Positions 43,784 to 52,202 of a DNA stretch of 64,000 nucleotides are shown here, piece by piece. This DNA comes from DASRAA01 sp036512955 (GTDB lineage: Bacteria; Acidobacteriota; Terriglobia; Terriglobales; Acidobacteriaceae): assembly GCA_036512955.1 (NCBI GenBank), contig DATBZX010000294.1, positions 1 to 64,000 on the forward strand. Direction: 5' to 3'. Both the position numbers and the translations under genes were made by a program. The notes under the pieces were generated by a model. The model saw only the letters and a program-made list of their open reading frames with translations, was not told the origin of the DNA and ran no database searches. How positions within the stretch are numbered: the stretch's first letter is position 1; each line of letters opens with the position of its first letter.

Positions 43784-43810
43784 TGTTACGTCTGACATTG
43801 TGGAGGCTCG

Positions 43811-44134
43811 ATGGATTACGAGATTTCAGTCGCTGAAGTGAAATCCATGCAGGATGCCGGTCAGGGCTTTGAATTGGTCGATGTTCGCGAGCCCTGGGAG
43901 TATGAGGTCGCGCACTTAGCCGGCAGCAAACATATCCCAATGGGCGATATTCCGGCGCGCTTTAACCAGGAGCTCGATCCGGAAAACCACATCGTAGTCG
44001 TGTGCCATCACGGCGTGCGCTCTATGAGTGTGACAGCATGGCTGCGGCAGCAGGGGTTTGAGAAGGTGCAGTCGTTGCGCGGAGGAATCGACCGCTGGTC
44101 GCGCGAGATCGACCCGTCGGTACCGCTTTACTAG
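43811..44134 (+). CDS. Single-domain rhodanese
   Basis: A 107-residue sulfurtransferase with the active loop VVCHHGVRS, in which the Cys carries the persulfide, and the ELVDVREPWEYEVAHLAGSKHIP N-terminal signature (in parts). Lying directly before a molybdenum hydroxylase operon, it may help supply sulfur for the sulfido-Mo centre or for Fe-S assembly; this is inference. It is 27 bases after the hydratase gene and 14 bases before the next. Confidence 0.9.
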   Translation: MDYEISVAEVKSMQDAGQGFELVDVREPWEYEVAHLAGSKHIPMGDIPARFNQELDPENHIVVVCHHGVRSMSVTAWLRQQGFEKVQSLRGGIDRWSREIDPSVPLY

Positions 44135-44148
44135 AGGATTATCTGGAC

Positions 44149-44658
44149 ATGAAGAAGGAACTCATCGAACTCCGCGTCAACGGTCGCGCTCATGAACTGG
44201 CAGCGCAGCCCAATAGCCTGCTGCTGGATGTGCTGCGCCAGGACCTTGACCTCACGGGATCCAAGCGAGGATGTGATGATTCGTCTTGCGGTGCCTGTAC
44301 GGTGCAGGTTGATGGAGTGCCGATGCTCGCCTGTACCATGCTGGCGGCGAGCTATCAGGGATGTGAAATCACCACCGTTGAAGGCATCTCGGAAGGCGGT
44401 GGGTTGGCCGCGCTGCAGAAAGCGTATGGCGATTTCGGCGGCTCGCAGTGCGGCTACTGCACGCCTGGATTCATGATGACCGTGCGCTGGTTGCTGGCCA
44501 ACAATCCCGATCCCAGCGAAGCAGAGATTCGCGAGGCTTTGAGCAGCAATTTGTGTCGATGCACCGGGTATTCGCAGATGTACCAGGCGATCCGTGCCGT
44601 GATTGAGGCCGAGCAGCAACGCATGGAGCAGGAGTTGGTAGGGGCGAAACATTCATGA
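44149..44658 (+). CDS. hcrC: 2Fe-2S subunit of a 4-hydroxybenzoyl-CoA-reductase-type molybdenum hydroxylase (gamma)
   Basis: A 169-residue small subunit carrying two 2Fe-2S clusters. The plant-type cluster Cys set is CDDSSCGACTVQ with a further Cys at MLAC, and the second set is CGYCTPGF with CRCTGY. This is the usual arrangement in the xanthine-oxidase superfamily. It passes electrons between the molybdenum subunit and the beta subunit. It overlaps the next gene by four bases (ATGA). Confidence 0.88.
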   Translation: MKKELIELRVNGRAHELAAQPNSLLLDVLRQDLDLTGSKRGCDDSSCGACTVQVDGVPMLACTMLAASYQGCEITTVEGISEGGGLAALQKAYGDFGGSQCGYCTPGFMMTVRWLLANNPDPSEAEIREALSSNLCRCTGYSQMYQAIRAVIEAEQQRMEQELVGAKHS

Positions 44659-47213
44659 GCGAGTTTTCCGTAATCGGCAAGTCGATCGCGATGGTGGATG
44701 CCGCAGGCAAGACCACCGGGGCGGGCAAGTACACAGACGACTTCAGCCTTCCGGGAATGCTGGTGGGCAAGATTCTGCATTCGCCGTATCCCCATGCGCT
44801 TATCAGAAGCATCGATACCAGTCGGGCCCGCGCGCTGGAAGGCATGGTCGCTGTTGTCACCGGAGACGACGCGCCCAATCAGTATGGAATTCTGCCGGTT
44901 GGGCATGATGAGACAGCGTTGGCCGTCGGCAAAGTGCGGTACGTCGGCGACAACGTTGCCTGCGTGGCGGCGGTAAGTGAAGACGTTGCCGAGCAGGCAC
45001 TGGAATTGATTAACGTTGAGTATGAGCCTCTCCCGGCGTACTTCGATCCGGAAGAGTCGATGAAGGCCGAGCGCGACCTAATCCACGAAAACCGGCCGAA
45101 CAACATTGAAAAGGACTACCACCACGTCTTCGGTGATCCGGAGAAGGGTTTCGCGGACGCAGATTATGTCGCCGAGGCGCGCTATATCGCGAATGAAGTG
45201 ACGCATGCGGCGATGGAGCCGCACAGTACGCTGGCCAGCTTTGAGATCGACCCGCACACTGGCAAGCAGGGACGGTTGACCGTGTGGTCATCCACGCAGG
45301 TGCCGTATTACCTGCAACACAAACTATCGCTGGTGCTCGAACTACCGATGTCGCAAATCCGCGTGATCAAGCCGCTGGTGGGCGGAGGCTTTGGCGGCAA
45401 GAGCGAGATCATTCCGCTGGAAATCATCGCTGCCGTTGCGGCACGTGCGGCCAAAGCGCCGGTGAAGATCACCTATACCCGGGAAGAAGTATTCTGGGCG
45501 CATCGCGGACGTCCGCGCACCATCATCGACCTGAAGACTGGCGTCAAGAACGACGGGCGGGTGACTTCAGTCGCCTGCAAGGTCATTCAGGATGGCGGCG
45601 CGTATTGCTCTTACGGCATCGTGACGATCCTGTATTCGGGCGCGCTGCTCGGTGCTTTGTACGATATCCCGAACATTCGGTATGACGGCTTTCGCGTTCT
45701 AACCAATAAGCCGGCGTGCGGAGCCATGCGCGGTCACGGCACGGTGAATGTGCGGTTTGCGTTCGAGTCGCAGATGGACGAGATTGCGGCCAAGCTGAAT
45801 CTCGATCCGGCGGCGGTGCGCCGCATCAATCTGCTCAAGCCCCCAACGGTTACGGTGAATGGACTGCGCGTGTTGAGCTATGGCTTGCCGGAATGCATCG
45901 ACCAGGTCATCACACGATCCGCGTGGAGGAAGCGTCGCGGCACGTTGCCCAAGGGACGTGGGTTGGGTATGGCCTGCAGCCACTACGTCAGCGGAGCGGC
46001 CAACAGCATCATCCGATCCGACATGCCGCACTCGACGGTGAACATCAAGATCGACCGCGATGGCGGCGTCGTGGTTTACACGGGTGCATCGGAGATTGGC
46101 CAGGGTTCCGACACCATGATAGCCCAGGTCGTTGCCGAAGTTTTGGGATGCAGTTTGTCACGGTTGAAAGTGATTGCAGCCGATACCGATCTCACGCCCA
46201 TCGACCTGGGTTCGTATTCCAGCCGAGTCACGTTTATGGCCGGAAACGCAGCTCTGCGCGCGGCTGAGGACGTGAAGAAAAACATTGTAAGCGCGGCCGC
46301 GCGGCGCATGAACTGTGCACCTGAGGATGTCGAGATACGCGATGACCGCGTATCGAAGCGAGGCACGAGCCCGATCGAATCTTTCGCTGTTCGCCCCGAG
46401 ACAGAGGCGGCGAGTGGTCACGTGGATGGGCAAATCCTGCGCGGTTCGGTACTGCAGACCCGCAAGGATGATGCCGCCAGGGATTACATGAGCTTTGAAG
46501 AAGCTGTGGTCGCGGCGATCGATGTGCACGGTGGACTCACAGGAACGGGATCGTACGCTCCTCCGGTTGAGGCGCGAGGCGGCAAACACAAGGGAGCGGG
46601 TGTCGGTCCCTCGCCAGCGTATTCCTACTCGGCACAAGTGGCTGAGGTCAGCGTCGACGAGGACACGGGTGAAGTGACAGTCCACAAGATTTGGGCGGCC
46701 CATGACTGCGGGCGCGCACTGAACCCAGTGGCAGTCGAGGGACAAGTGATTGGATCAGTGTGGATGGGACTCGGCCAGGCGCTGCAGGAAGAAATGGTGT
46801 GGAAGGACGGCTTGCTGATGAATCCTGGACTGCTGGAGTATCGCAGTCCGTCGTCGGTCGAATCCCCTGAAATTGAGTGCGTGATTGTCGAGAGCATCGA
46901 TCCTGAAGGCCCGTTTGGGGCTAAGGAAGCGGGAGAGGGATCGCTGGCAGCCACGATTCCCGCGATCTCCAACGCCATCTACGACGCAGTGGGAGTTCGG
47001 TTGCGTGAGGCACCTTTCACTCCCGAGCGAGTTTTGGCTGCGCTGCGGGCTAAACGAGGCATGAAGCGAATCGAGATGACAGAAGGAGTTGACCCGACGC
47101 AACCGAAGAAATTCCGTGAACACGGCGGCTCGCTGTGGTTTCGAGGCAAGGGCCCAGAGCGACATCCCGCCGATCCGGCGCGGCGAGGTGTTGCAGCGGG
47201 AGGTGTCGAGTGA
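44655..47213 (+). CDS. hcrA: Molybdopterin-binding large subunit (HcrA-like, alpha)
   Basis: An 852-residue molybdenum subunit. GGGFGGKSE near residue 240, AMRGHG and EIGQGSDTMIAQ are cofactor-binding motifs, and GAKEAGEGS near residue 755 contains the conserved Glu of the active site. The N-terminal part has the A/B domain KTTGAGKYTDD. The last 40 residues (GMKRIEMTEGVDP onward) extend beyond the usual HcrA end. Reaction by analogy: reductive dehydroxylation of 4-hydroxybenzoyl-CoA to benzoyl-CoA; an oxidative hydroxylase of another substrate cannot be excluded. It overlaps hcrB by four bases (GTGA). Confidence 0.82.
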   Translation: MSEFSVIGKSIAMVDAAGKTTGAGKYTDDFSLPGMLVGKILHSPYPHALIRSIDTSRARALEGMVAVVTGDDAPNQYGILPVGHDETALAVGKVRYVGDNVACVAAVSEDVAEQALELINVEYEPLPAYFDPEESMKAERDLIHENRPNNIEKDYHHVFGDPEKGFADADYVAEARYIANEVTHAAMEPHSTLASFEIDPHTGKQGRLTVWSSTQVPYYLQHKLSLVLELPMSQIRVIKPLVGGGFGGKSEIIPLEIIAAVAARAAKAPVKITYTREEVFWAHRGRPRTIIDLKTGVKNDGRVTSVACKVIQDGGAYCSYGIVTILYSGALLGALYDIPNIRYDGFRVLTNKPACGAMRGHGTVNVRFAFESQMDEIAAKLNLDPAAVRRINLLKPPTVTVNGLRVLSYGLPECIDQVITRSAWRKRRGTLPKGRGLGMACSHYVSGAANSIIRSDMPHSTVNIKIDRDGGVVVYTGASEIGQGSDTMIAQVVAEVLGCSLSRLKVIAADTDLTPIDLGSYSSRVTFMAGNAALRAAEDVKKNIVSAAARRMNCAPEDVEIRDDRVSKRGTSPIESFAVRPETEAASGHVDGQILRGSVLQTRKDDAARDYMSFEEAVVAAIDVHGGLTGTGSYAPPVEARGGKHKGAGVGPSPAYSYSAQVAEVSVDEDTGEVTVHKIWAAHDCGRALNPVAVEGQVIGSVWMGLGQALQEEMVWKDGLLMNPGLLEYRSPSSVESPEIECVIVESIDPEGPFGAKEAGEGSLAATIPAISNAIYDAVGVRLREAPFTPERVLAALRAKRGMKRIEMTEGVDPTQPKKFREHGGSLWFRGKGPERHPADPARRGVAAGGVE

Positions 47214-48193
47214 GCCTGCCGAGTTTCCAGTTGCTGAGGCCGAAAATCCTTGACGCGGCCGTTGCCTTGCTTTCGAACCACGCCGACGAAGTGAAGGTCA
47301 TCGCCGGCGGCACCGACCTTCTGCCATCGATGAAGCAGAAGTTGTTCACGCCTCCCTACGTGCTCGATCTACGCGGAGTGTCTGAATTGCGTGGTATTTA
47401 CGCAACGCCCGGCGGTGGCGTGACCATCGGTACGCTTACAACGCTGGCTGCCATCGAATACTCTCCGCTCGTCCGGCGTGAATATCCCGTGCTGTACCAC
47501 GCGACCAAGACGGTTGCGTCTCCGGTGCTGCGGAACATGGGTACCCTGGGCGGCAACATCTGTCTCGATACGCGCTGCCTCTGGTACAACCAGTCGCTGT
47601 TGTGGCGCAAGAGTTGTGGATTTTGCCTGAAGAAAGACGGCGACTTGTGCCATGTTGCGCCCGGCGGAAAGACTTGCTGGGCGGCCTTCTCGGGCGACAC
47701 TCCTCCCGCGCTGCTTTGTCTTGGCGCGGAGATCGAGATCGCTGGTCCCGATGGATTGCGGCGCGTCCCAATGGCAGACTTCTACGTCAACGACGGCATC
47801 GTGCGCCTGCATCTTTCATCACAGGAAATCGTCACGCGAATCTATCTCCCCGAAGCGTCGAAGGGGTGGCGCGGCAGTTACCAGAAGCTCCGCGTGCGAG
47901 GCAGCATCGACTACCCGCTCGCTGGAGTGGCCGTCGCCTTGAAGATGCGCGAAGGTCGAGTAGAGGATGCGCGGATGGCCATCACCGCGGTCAATCCGGC
48001 ACCGCACTTGGTGAAGGATGCCGATGCGCATCTCATCGGCGCTGCACTGGATGAAGAACTCGCAGAGCGGGTTGGCGAACTGGCGTCGCGAACGTCGAAA
48101 CCACTCACCACTTCAGCGCTTACGCCGGAATATCGGCGGGAAATGGTCAAGGTCTTCGCCAAGCGCGCGCTGCTGGACGCCGCAGCCAACTGA
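47210..48193 (+). CDS. hcrB: FAD and 4Fe-4S subunit (HcrB-like, beta)
   Basis: A 327-residue flavin subunit. VIAGGTDLLPSMK and TLGGNICLDTRC are the FAD-binding motifs. The insert between about residues 120 and 160 holds Cys 123, 139, 147 and 156, spaced 16, 8 and 9. From memory this equals the spacing of the cluster ligands of Thauera 4-hydroxybenzoyl-CoA reductase, and the surrounding residues (LCHVAPGGKTCWAAFSGD) are also very similar. Ordinary xanthine dehydrogenases lack this extra cluster. GGGAGG lies before the GTG start; the upstream ORF extension overlaps hcrA and is discarded. Confidence 0.88.
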   Translation: MSLPSFQLLRPKILDAAVALLSNHADEVKVIAGGTDLLPSMKQKLFTPPYVLDLRGVSELRGIYATPGGGVTIGTLTTLAAIEYSPLVRREYPVLYHATKTVASPVLRNMGTLGGNICLDTRCLWYNQSLLWRKSCGFCLKKDGDLCHVAPGGKTCWAAFSGDTPPALLCLGAEIEIAGPDGLRRVPMADFYVNDGIVRLHLSSQEIVTRIYLPEASKGWRGSYQKLRVRGSIDYPLAGVAVALKMREGRVEDARMAITAVNPAPHLVKDADAHLIGAALDEELAERVGELASRTSKPLTTSALTPEYRREMVKVFAKRALLDAAAN

Positions 48194-48194
48194 G

Positions 48195-49037
48195 ATGATC
48201 ACCGACTGCCACGTTCATATCGCTCCCATGGAGCTCTTCAGGCCCGAGGCGCTGGCCCTGATGAAGAAGTCGCGGAAAGACTTCGATCGGATTGAGCAAT
48301 TCTGCCAGTCACCTAAAGCGTTTCTCAAACATCTGGATGCGATCGGCATCGACCGCGCCGTTCTGATCAACTATGTCGCGCCCGAGGTCATCGGCTTCAC
48401 GCCGGCGGTCAATGGGTGGGTCGCCAACTATGTAAAGGAAGCTCCAAAGCGTTTGATTCCATGCGGCAGCGTGCACCCGCGTCATACCAAAAACGTATTG
48501 GCCGATATGGAGCAAATTGTTCGTCTCGGCATTCGGCTGATCAAGATTCACCCGCCGCATCAGCTCCTATATCCCAACGATTATTTGAATGGAGTCAAAG
48601 AGCTGGAAATCATCTACCGCGCCGCGGAAGCCAATGGGATTCCGGTCATGGTGCACACCGGCACTTCGATCTTTCCGGGCGCGCGTAACAAGTACGGCGA
48701 TCCCATGTATGTGGACGACGTGGCCGTGGATTTTCCCAAGCTGAAAATTCTGCTGGCGCACGGTGGGCGTCCGCTGTGGATGGACAGCGCGTTTTTCCTG
48801 GTGCGCCGGCACCGCAACGTATTTCTCGACATCAGCGGCATTCCGCCGAAATCGCTGTTGAACTACTTCCCGCGCCTTGAAGAAATTGCACACAAGACCC
48901 TGTTCGGTACCGACTGGCCCGGACCAGGCGTTCCTGAAATTGCCAGCAACCTCGCCGAGTTTCGCAATCTGCCAATTTCGGAAGCCGCGAAACAGCAAAT
49001 CCTGACTCACACAGCGCTGGAAATCTGGCCCGCGTAG
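48195..49037 (+). CDS. Amidohydrolase-2 family metal hydrolase
   Basis: A 280-residue TIM-barrel hydrolase or decarboxylase related to ACMSD. The metal-site motif is CHVHI at the N-terminus; later His residues are in MVHTG and LAHGG, and the final Asp is in FGTDWPG. It begins one base after the hcrB stop, hence the same operon. It may hydrolyse or decarboxylate a product of the aromatic pathway, but the substrate is unknown. Confidence 0.85.
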   Translation: MITDCHVHIAPMELFRPEALALMKKSRKDFDRIEQFCQSPKAFLKHLDAIGIDRAVLINYVAPEVIGFTPAVNGWVANYVKEAPKRLIPCGSVHPRHTKNVLADMEQIVRLGIRLIKIHPPHQLLYPNDYLNGVKELEIIYRAAEANGIPVMVHTGTSIFPGARNKYGDPMYVDDVAVDFPKLKILLAHGGRPLWMDSAFFLVRRHRNVFLDISGIPPKSLLNYFPRLEEIAHKTLFGTDWPGPGVPEIASNLAEFRNLPISEAAKQQILTHTALEIWPA

Positions 49038-49038
49038 T

Positions 49039-49677
49039 TTATCCCGCTTCGGAATCTGAAGTACGGGTAGCCCCGGGCGGATCGATGTGCGCGGCTGCTT
49101 GAATGGCGCGCCACAGTTGAACATGTCCTACCCGCGACTTGGACGAGAAGGGAATGATCGCCTCGACGGCGACTCCGAGCGATTCCGACAACTTGGCGAG
49201 TGACTTGCGCAACAGATTGTTGGAGATGCGATCTGCCTTGGTCGCCACGACGAGATAGGGCCGGTCGTGGTGGCGTAACCACTCATGAAGCTGAATGTCC
49301 GATTGCTGCGGGGGAATCGAAATGTCCACCAGTGACACGCAAAGCGCCAACGACTGGCGCGATTCGAGATAGGGATCGATGAAGCCTGACCATAGCGTAG
49401 TAATCGCTTTCGGCACACGCGCGTAACCGTAACCCGGAAGATCAACGAAGAAGAATTCCGGATGAGGTTTGCCGGGCCGCCGCAACTCAAAAAAGTTGAT
49501 GGTCTGGGTGCGTCCGGGAGTGTTGCTAGTCTTCGCGATCTTGTCGGCCACGAGCGAATTGATCAGGCTCGACTTGCCGACATTGGAGCGTCCCAGGAAG
49601 GCGATTTCCGGTGCGCTGGGCGCGGGGAACTGCTTGGGATCGGCTGCGGACGTCACGAAGCGTGTTTGGACCTTCAT
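49039..49677 (-). CDS. engB: Ribosome biogenesis GTPase EngB (YsxC/YihA)
   Basis: A 212-residue GTPase needed for assembly of the large ribosomal subunit. G1 is GRSNVGKSS, the G2 region TPGRTQTINFF, G3 DLPGYGYA and G4 ATKAD. The frame runs 27 codons upstream, but the ATG at 49677 matches the family start. It converges on the amidohydrolase gene with one base between the stops. The upstream non-coding region carries a tandem repeat array. Confidence 0.96.
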   Translation of the reverse strand: MKVQTRFVTSAADPKQFPAPSAPEIAFLGRSNVGKSSLINSLVADKIAKTSNTPGRTQTINFFELRRPGKPHPEFFFVDLPGYGYARVPKAITTLWSGFIDPYLESRQSLALCVSLVDISIPPQQSDIQLHEWLRHHDRPYLVVATKADRISNNLLRKSLAKLSESLGVAVEAIIPFSSKSRVGHVQLWRAIQAAAHIDPPGATRTSDSEAG

Positions 49678-49744
49678 GCTTTCACTATGGCTGGAAGGGC
49701 GGGAAAGAGCAAGGCAGGCGCGCCTCCCCCTCCCCCTCCATTTT

Positions 49745-49923
49745 GCAAAGTCGCTCAAACAAAGGACTTAGCAAATCACTGGTCCGCAAAGTCGCAGAAA
49801 CATTGGACTTAGAGGCAAAGTCGCACAAACAAAGGAGTTAGCTTGCAGGGTCGGAAGGGCGCTCCTTTAGAATCAAGGAGTTGCCAGCTGAAAGAGTGCA
49901 AAGTCGCAGAATTACATACTTAG
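49745..49923. repeat. Tandem array of four 26-29-base hairpin units
   Basis: Units begin at 49745, 49786, 49815 and 49898. Each starts GCAAAGTCGC and ends near ACTTAG, so AAGTC pairs with GACTT within a unit (variant ends in units three and four) and flanking GC pairs with GC. Intervals between starts are 41, 29 and 83 bases, so this is not a CRISPR array. Confidence 0.75.
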
Positions 49924-49997
49924 CTGGGAGCTGGTCTCGAGATTATCAAAGAACGCGGCTGCTAGGGCAACCGAGCCCAATAGAGTCCGTGTGAGAA

Positions 49998-50110
49998 ACC
50001 TATATCGTCCCCGGGGGACTCAAATCTTCTTCCCACTTTACCCAGCACTCCGCCTTCGGCTGCGTGCTGGGCTATCATGTCCCCGCCCCCATGGGGCTGG
50101 ACTTCTGGCA
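49998..50110. repeat. Dispersed palindromic repeat, copy C
   Basis: TATATCGTCCCCGGGGGACT, then TTCCCACTTTACCCAGCAC with a matching GTGCTGGG (50041-50048 with 50064-50071), then ATCATGTCCCCGCCCCCATGGGG. Same elements and order as copies A and B. Confidence 0.7.
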
Positions 50111-50272
50111 GCTTGTACCACCGTCGCAACCCGAACGTTAGTTCTCACACAGACCCGATAGGGCTGGCCGAATTTCGGCCGACCTATGAATACCGTGACT
50201 GGTGGCGATGGGGCAAGGAAAACAGGAGGCGGACAAAACGAAAGTAACCAGAAGTCCCGGAAGAGGAATAGA

Positions 50273-50500
50273 TCAATCCAGTTTCAAGGGCCGCTTGTCT
50301 TCGACGTCGTCGATGCGTACGGGGCGGAGCTTATGCCAAAAGTAGAGAATGACGGCCACGATGATGGCGATGCCGAGGCTGATGGCGAAGAAAATGCGGT
50401 AGGCGGGCAGCAGGATCAGAAGGGCGACGACGGTGCCAATGGCGACGACAAGGGCGGCACTGCCTTTCACAGAAAATCGGAGTTGTGAGTGGCCAGCCAT
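50273..50500 (-). CDS. Small membrane protein, two TM helices
   Basis: A 75-residue protein with two hydrophobic helices (AALVVAIGTVVALLILLPAY and FAISLGIAIIVAVILYFW) and a short charged C-terminus (RIDDVEDKRPLKLD). No family recognised. It lies alone between the repeat region and the DUF1648 gene, 101 bases downstream of the latter's stop. Confidence 0.6.
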   Translation of the reverse strand: MAGHSQLRFSVKGSAALVVAIGTVVALLILLPAYRIFFAISLGIAIIVAVILYFWHKLRPVRIDDVEDKRPLKLD

Positions 50501-50601
50501 GCGGCTCTATTGTAGAGCGGGTTGGGTCGGCGTATAGGACGAGTCGTTTGAGGTCAGGGCTTGTGTGGGGCACCGGCCAGCTCCTACACGTCGCGGGAAA
50601 C

Positions 50602-51585
50602 TCAAGCTAAGACAAACGGAACGGAAGCAATCACCAGCACCAAGCCGAGAAGAAGCGCCCACGACCAACGGTTCGCGAAATTGAACGTGTAACCCAAGCC
50701 ATCGCGCTTCTCGACGAACAGCGCTCCGTCGTTGGGATTGTAGTAAAAGACATCGGCCTTCCAACACTCGTTCGGCGTCGGATCCATGGGCTCCCAGGGT
50801 TCGCTCATTTTCCTTGTCATTACGATGATGAGTAGAATCAGGATGACCATAGGTGAGAGCACGATCGCCCAAATCGGAATGGCTGTGAGCGGTTGAACAG
50901 CGATTAGCGCGAACAACAGGCCGAGTATGTATTCGATAGCAATTACGCCTCCGAGCATGACCGGCCGGGACCGCGACCGACGAGAGCCGAACCAACCGGC
51001 CAACGCCATGATCAAAACCCAAGAGCAAATCTCCGTGCCAAAGAACAGCGGGCCATACACTCCTTTGATCGTGCGTTCAGCCCAGCGGTTGGCTTGGCCG
51101 TCGGCGCCGAAGTGCACTGGAAATCGCGCCGGGATTCGGTCCCAATGGAGATACAACCAAGTGGCAGCGGCCGCCAAGACAACGAATGGACCGCCCGCCA
51201 ACCACGCGAACCGCGGTAAGTCGTCTGGCGCGACGCTCATTTCCACTTCGCGGGAACCAGTAAATTGAATAGCCGCCACAGCCAAGGCATGATTCTGCCA
51301 GCGGAAGGTGATTACTCCGGCAAGCACAATGGCAATCGGTGCAACGGCGGCAGTCATACTAAGGAAACTAGCTGGGGACAATAGCATCGCACCGGCCGCT
51401 GCGGCCACGACCATCACGATGACCAAACGGAACATCCGGATGGCATGCTGGCCCGCGCGGCTCTGACGGAAATCCGGTGGAACCGGAACAGCAAAGAGTA
51501 GCTCGCGGCGGGACATATTCGGTGACGCAAACACCAGCGCCCCTATGAAGATGTAGACGGTGCAGAGGATAAGTCTCATGATCAT
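50602..51585 (-). CDS. DUF1648/DUF5808 membrane protein
   Basis: A 327-residue membrane protein with about seven helices. A DUF1648-like segment (WDRIPARFPVHFGADGQANRWA, in parts) is near residues 165-190, and a C-terminal DUF5808-like part (FYYNPNDGALFVEKRDGLGYTFNF, in parts) precedes the last helix. The ATG overlaps the stop of the YtrA-type regulator (ATGA). In such pairs the regulator controls the membrane protein, often in response to cell-wall stress or antibiotics; that role is inferred here. Confidence 0.8.
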   Translation of the reverse strand: MIMRLILCTVYIFIGALVFASPNMSRRELLFAVPVPPDFRQSRAGQHAIRMFRLVIVMVVAAAAGAMLLSPASFLSMTAAVAPIAIVLAGVITFRWQNHALAVAAIQFTGSREVEMSVAPDDLPRFAWLAGGPFVVLAAAATWLYLHWDRIPARFPVHFGADGQANRWAERTIKGVYGPLFFGTEICSWVLIMALAGWFGSRRSRSRPVMLGGVIAIEYILGLLFALIAVQPLTAIPIWAIVLSPMVILILLIIVMTRKMSEPWEPMDPTPNECWKADVFYYNPNDGALFVEKRDGLGYTFNFANRWSWALLLGLVLVIASVPFVLA

Positions 51586-51974
51586 TTCACCACCTTTGCG
51601 ATGGCGCGCAATTCGTCTGCGATACTGGCCGCCGAAATGCCTTCGGCGCGCAACTGTGCCACCAACCCGCGCAGCCGGTTGTGTAAGTCGTCATGCCGAG
51701 CCCTATTGGTAACGACTGGGACGTTACGCGGCACTACTACCGCACCGCGCCCATGTTGCAAGTCAAGCCATCCTTCGGCAGCCAACTGGCGGTACGCTTC
51801 CGCCACAGTATTGAAATGAACACCTAACTCCACAGCGACTCGGCGGACCGATGGGAGCATGGTTCCCGGAATAAGTTGGCCCTCGACGAAAAGAACCCGC
51901 AGACTGTCGACAATCTGTCGAACGGCCGGAATACCGGAAGCTGCGTCGATCCGAATTCGAGGGCCCTGCGCCAT
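51582..51974 (-). CDS. GntR-family regulator, YtrA type
   Basis: A 130-residue regulator. The winged helix has the GntR signature (IVDSLRVLFVEGQLIPGTMLPSVRRVAVELGVHFNTVAEAYRQLAAEGW in consecutive parts), followed by a short C-terminal helical region of about 50 residues typical of the YtrA subfamily. The frame is open a few codons upstream (GTG or ATG at 51998-51992), but those codons lie in the operator palindrome, so the ATG at 51974 is preferred. The ribosome site is weak. Confidence 0.88.
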   Translation of the reverse strand: MAQGPRIRIDAASGIPAVRQIVDSLRVLFVEGQLIPGTMLPSVRRVAVELGVHFNTVAEAYRQLAAEGWLDLQHGRGAVVVPRNVPVVTNRARHDDLHNRLRGLVAQLRAEGISAASIADELRAIAKVVK

Positions 51975-51982
51975 TCGCTGTT

Positions 51983-52000
51983 TAGTGTACATATACACTA
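51983..52000. promoter_or_regulatory. Operator palindrome of the YtrA-type regulator
   Basis: TAGTGTA-CATA-TACACTA is a perfect 18-base palindrome directly before the regulator gene. YtrA-family proteins are known to bind GTGTA-TACAC-like palindromes at their own promoters, so this is very probably the autoregulatory site. Confidence 0.8.
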
Positions 52001-52137
52001 TACAGTTGTCAAGGGCGGAGCCCGCGAGGCAAGAGCAGCGCGAATCAGGGCGCCCGCTGGGCCTGGGCTGCGACCGTTACCCCTGCAGGCCGAGGGAGTC
52101 GCAATTCATATGACGATCTCGGTGTAGACGAATCAGT

Positions 52138-52174
52138 CCCATCCTTTGCGCCATAGTCGGGCGCAAAGGATGGG
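52138..52174. repeat. 15-bp perfect inverted repeat
   Basis: CCCATCCTTTGCGCC (52138-52152) pairs with 52160-52174 without mismatch and ends GGGGCACC, as does the element at 26991-27046. It sits 29 bases past the lon stop, read on the minus strand, so it may end the lon transcript although no T run follows. Confidence 0.7.
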
Positions 52175-52202
52175 GCACCCTAATTCTTATAGGTGTCGGT
52201 GA

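Larger units (their letters stand above)
49678..50272. other. Intergenic region holding two repeat blocks
   Basis: About 595 bases between engB and a small membrane gene, without a supported ORF. It contains the tandem hairpin units (49745-49923), a CTCCTT/AAGGAG hairpin (49862-49880) between units, and dispersed repeat copy C (49998-50110). The rest has no visible signal apart from the engB promoter, which must lie near 49680-49750. Confidence 0.6.

Noticed and set aside
49745..49923. CRISPR array
   Set aside because: Intervals between repeat units are 41, 29 and 83 bases, so spacers would be near zero to 55 bases, and there are no cas genes in the window.
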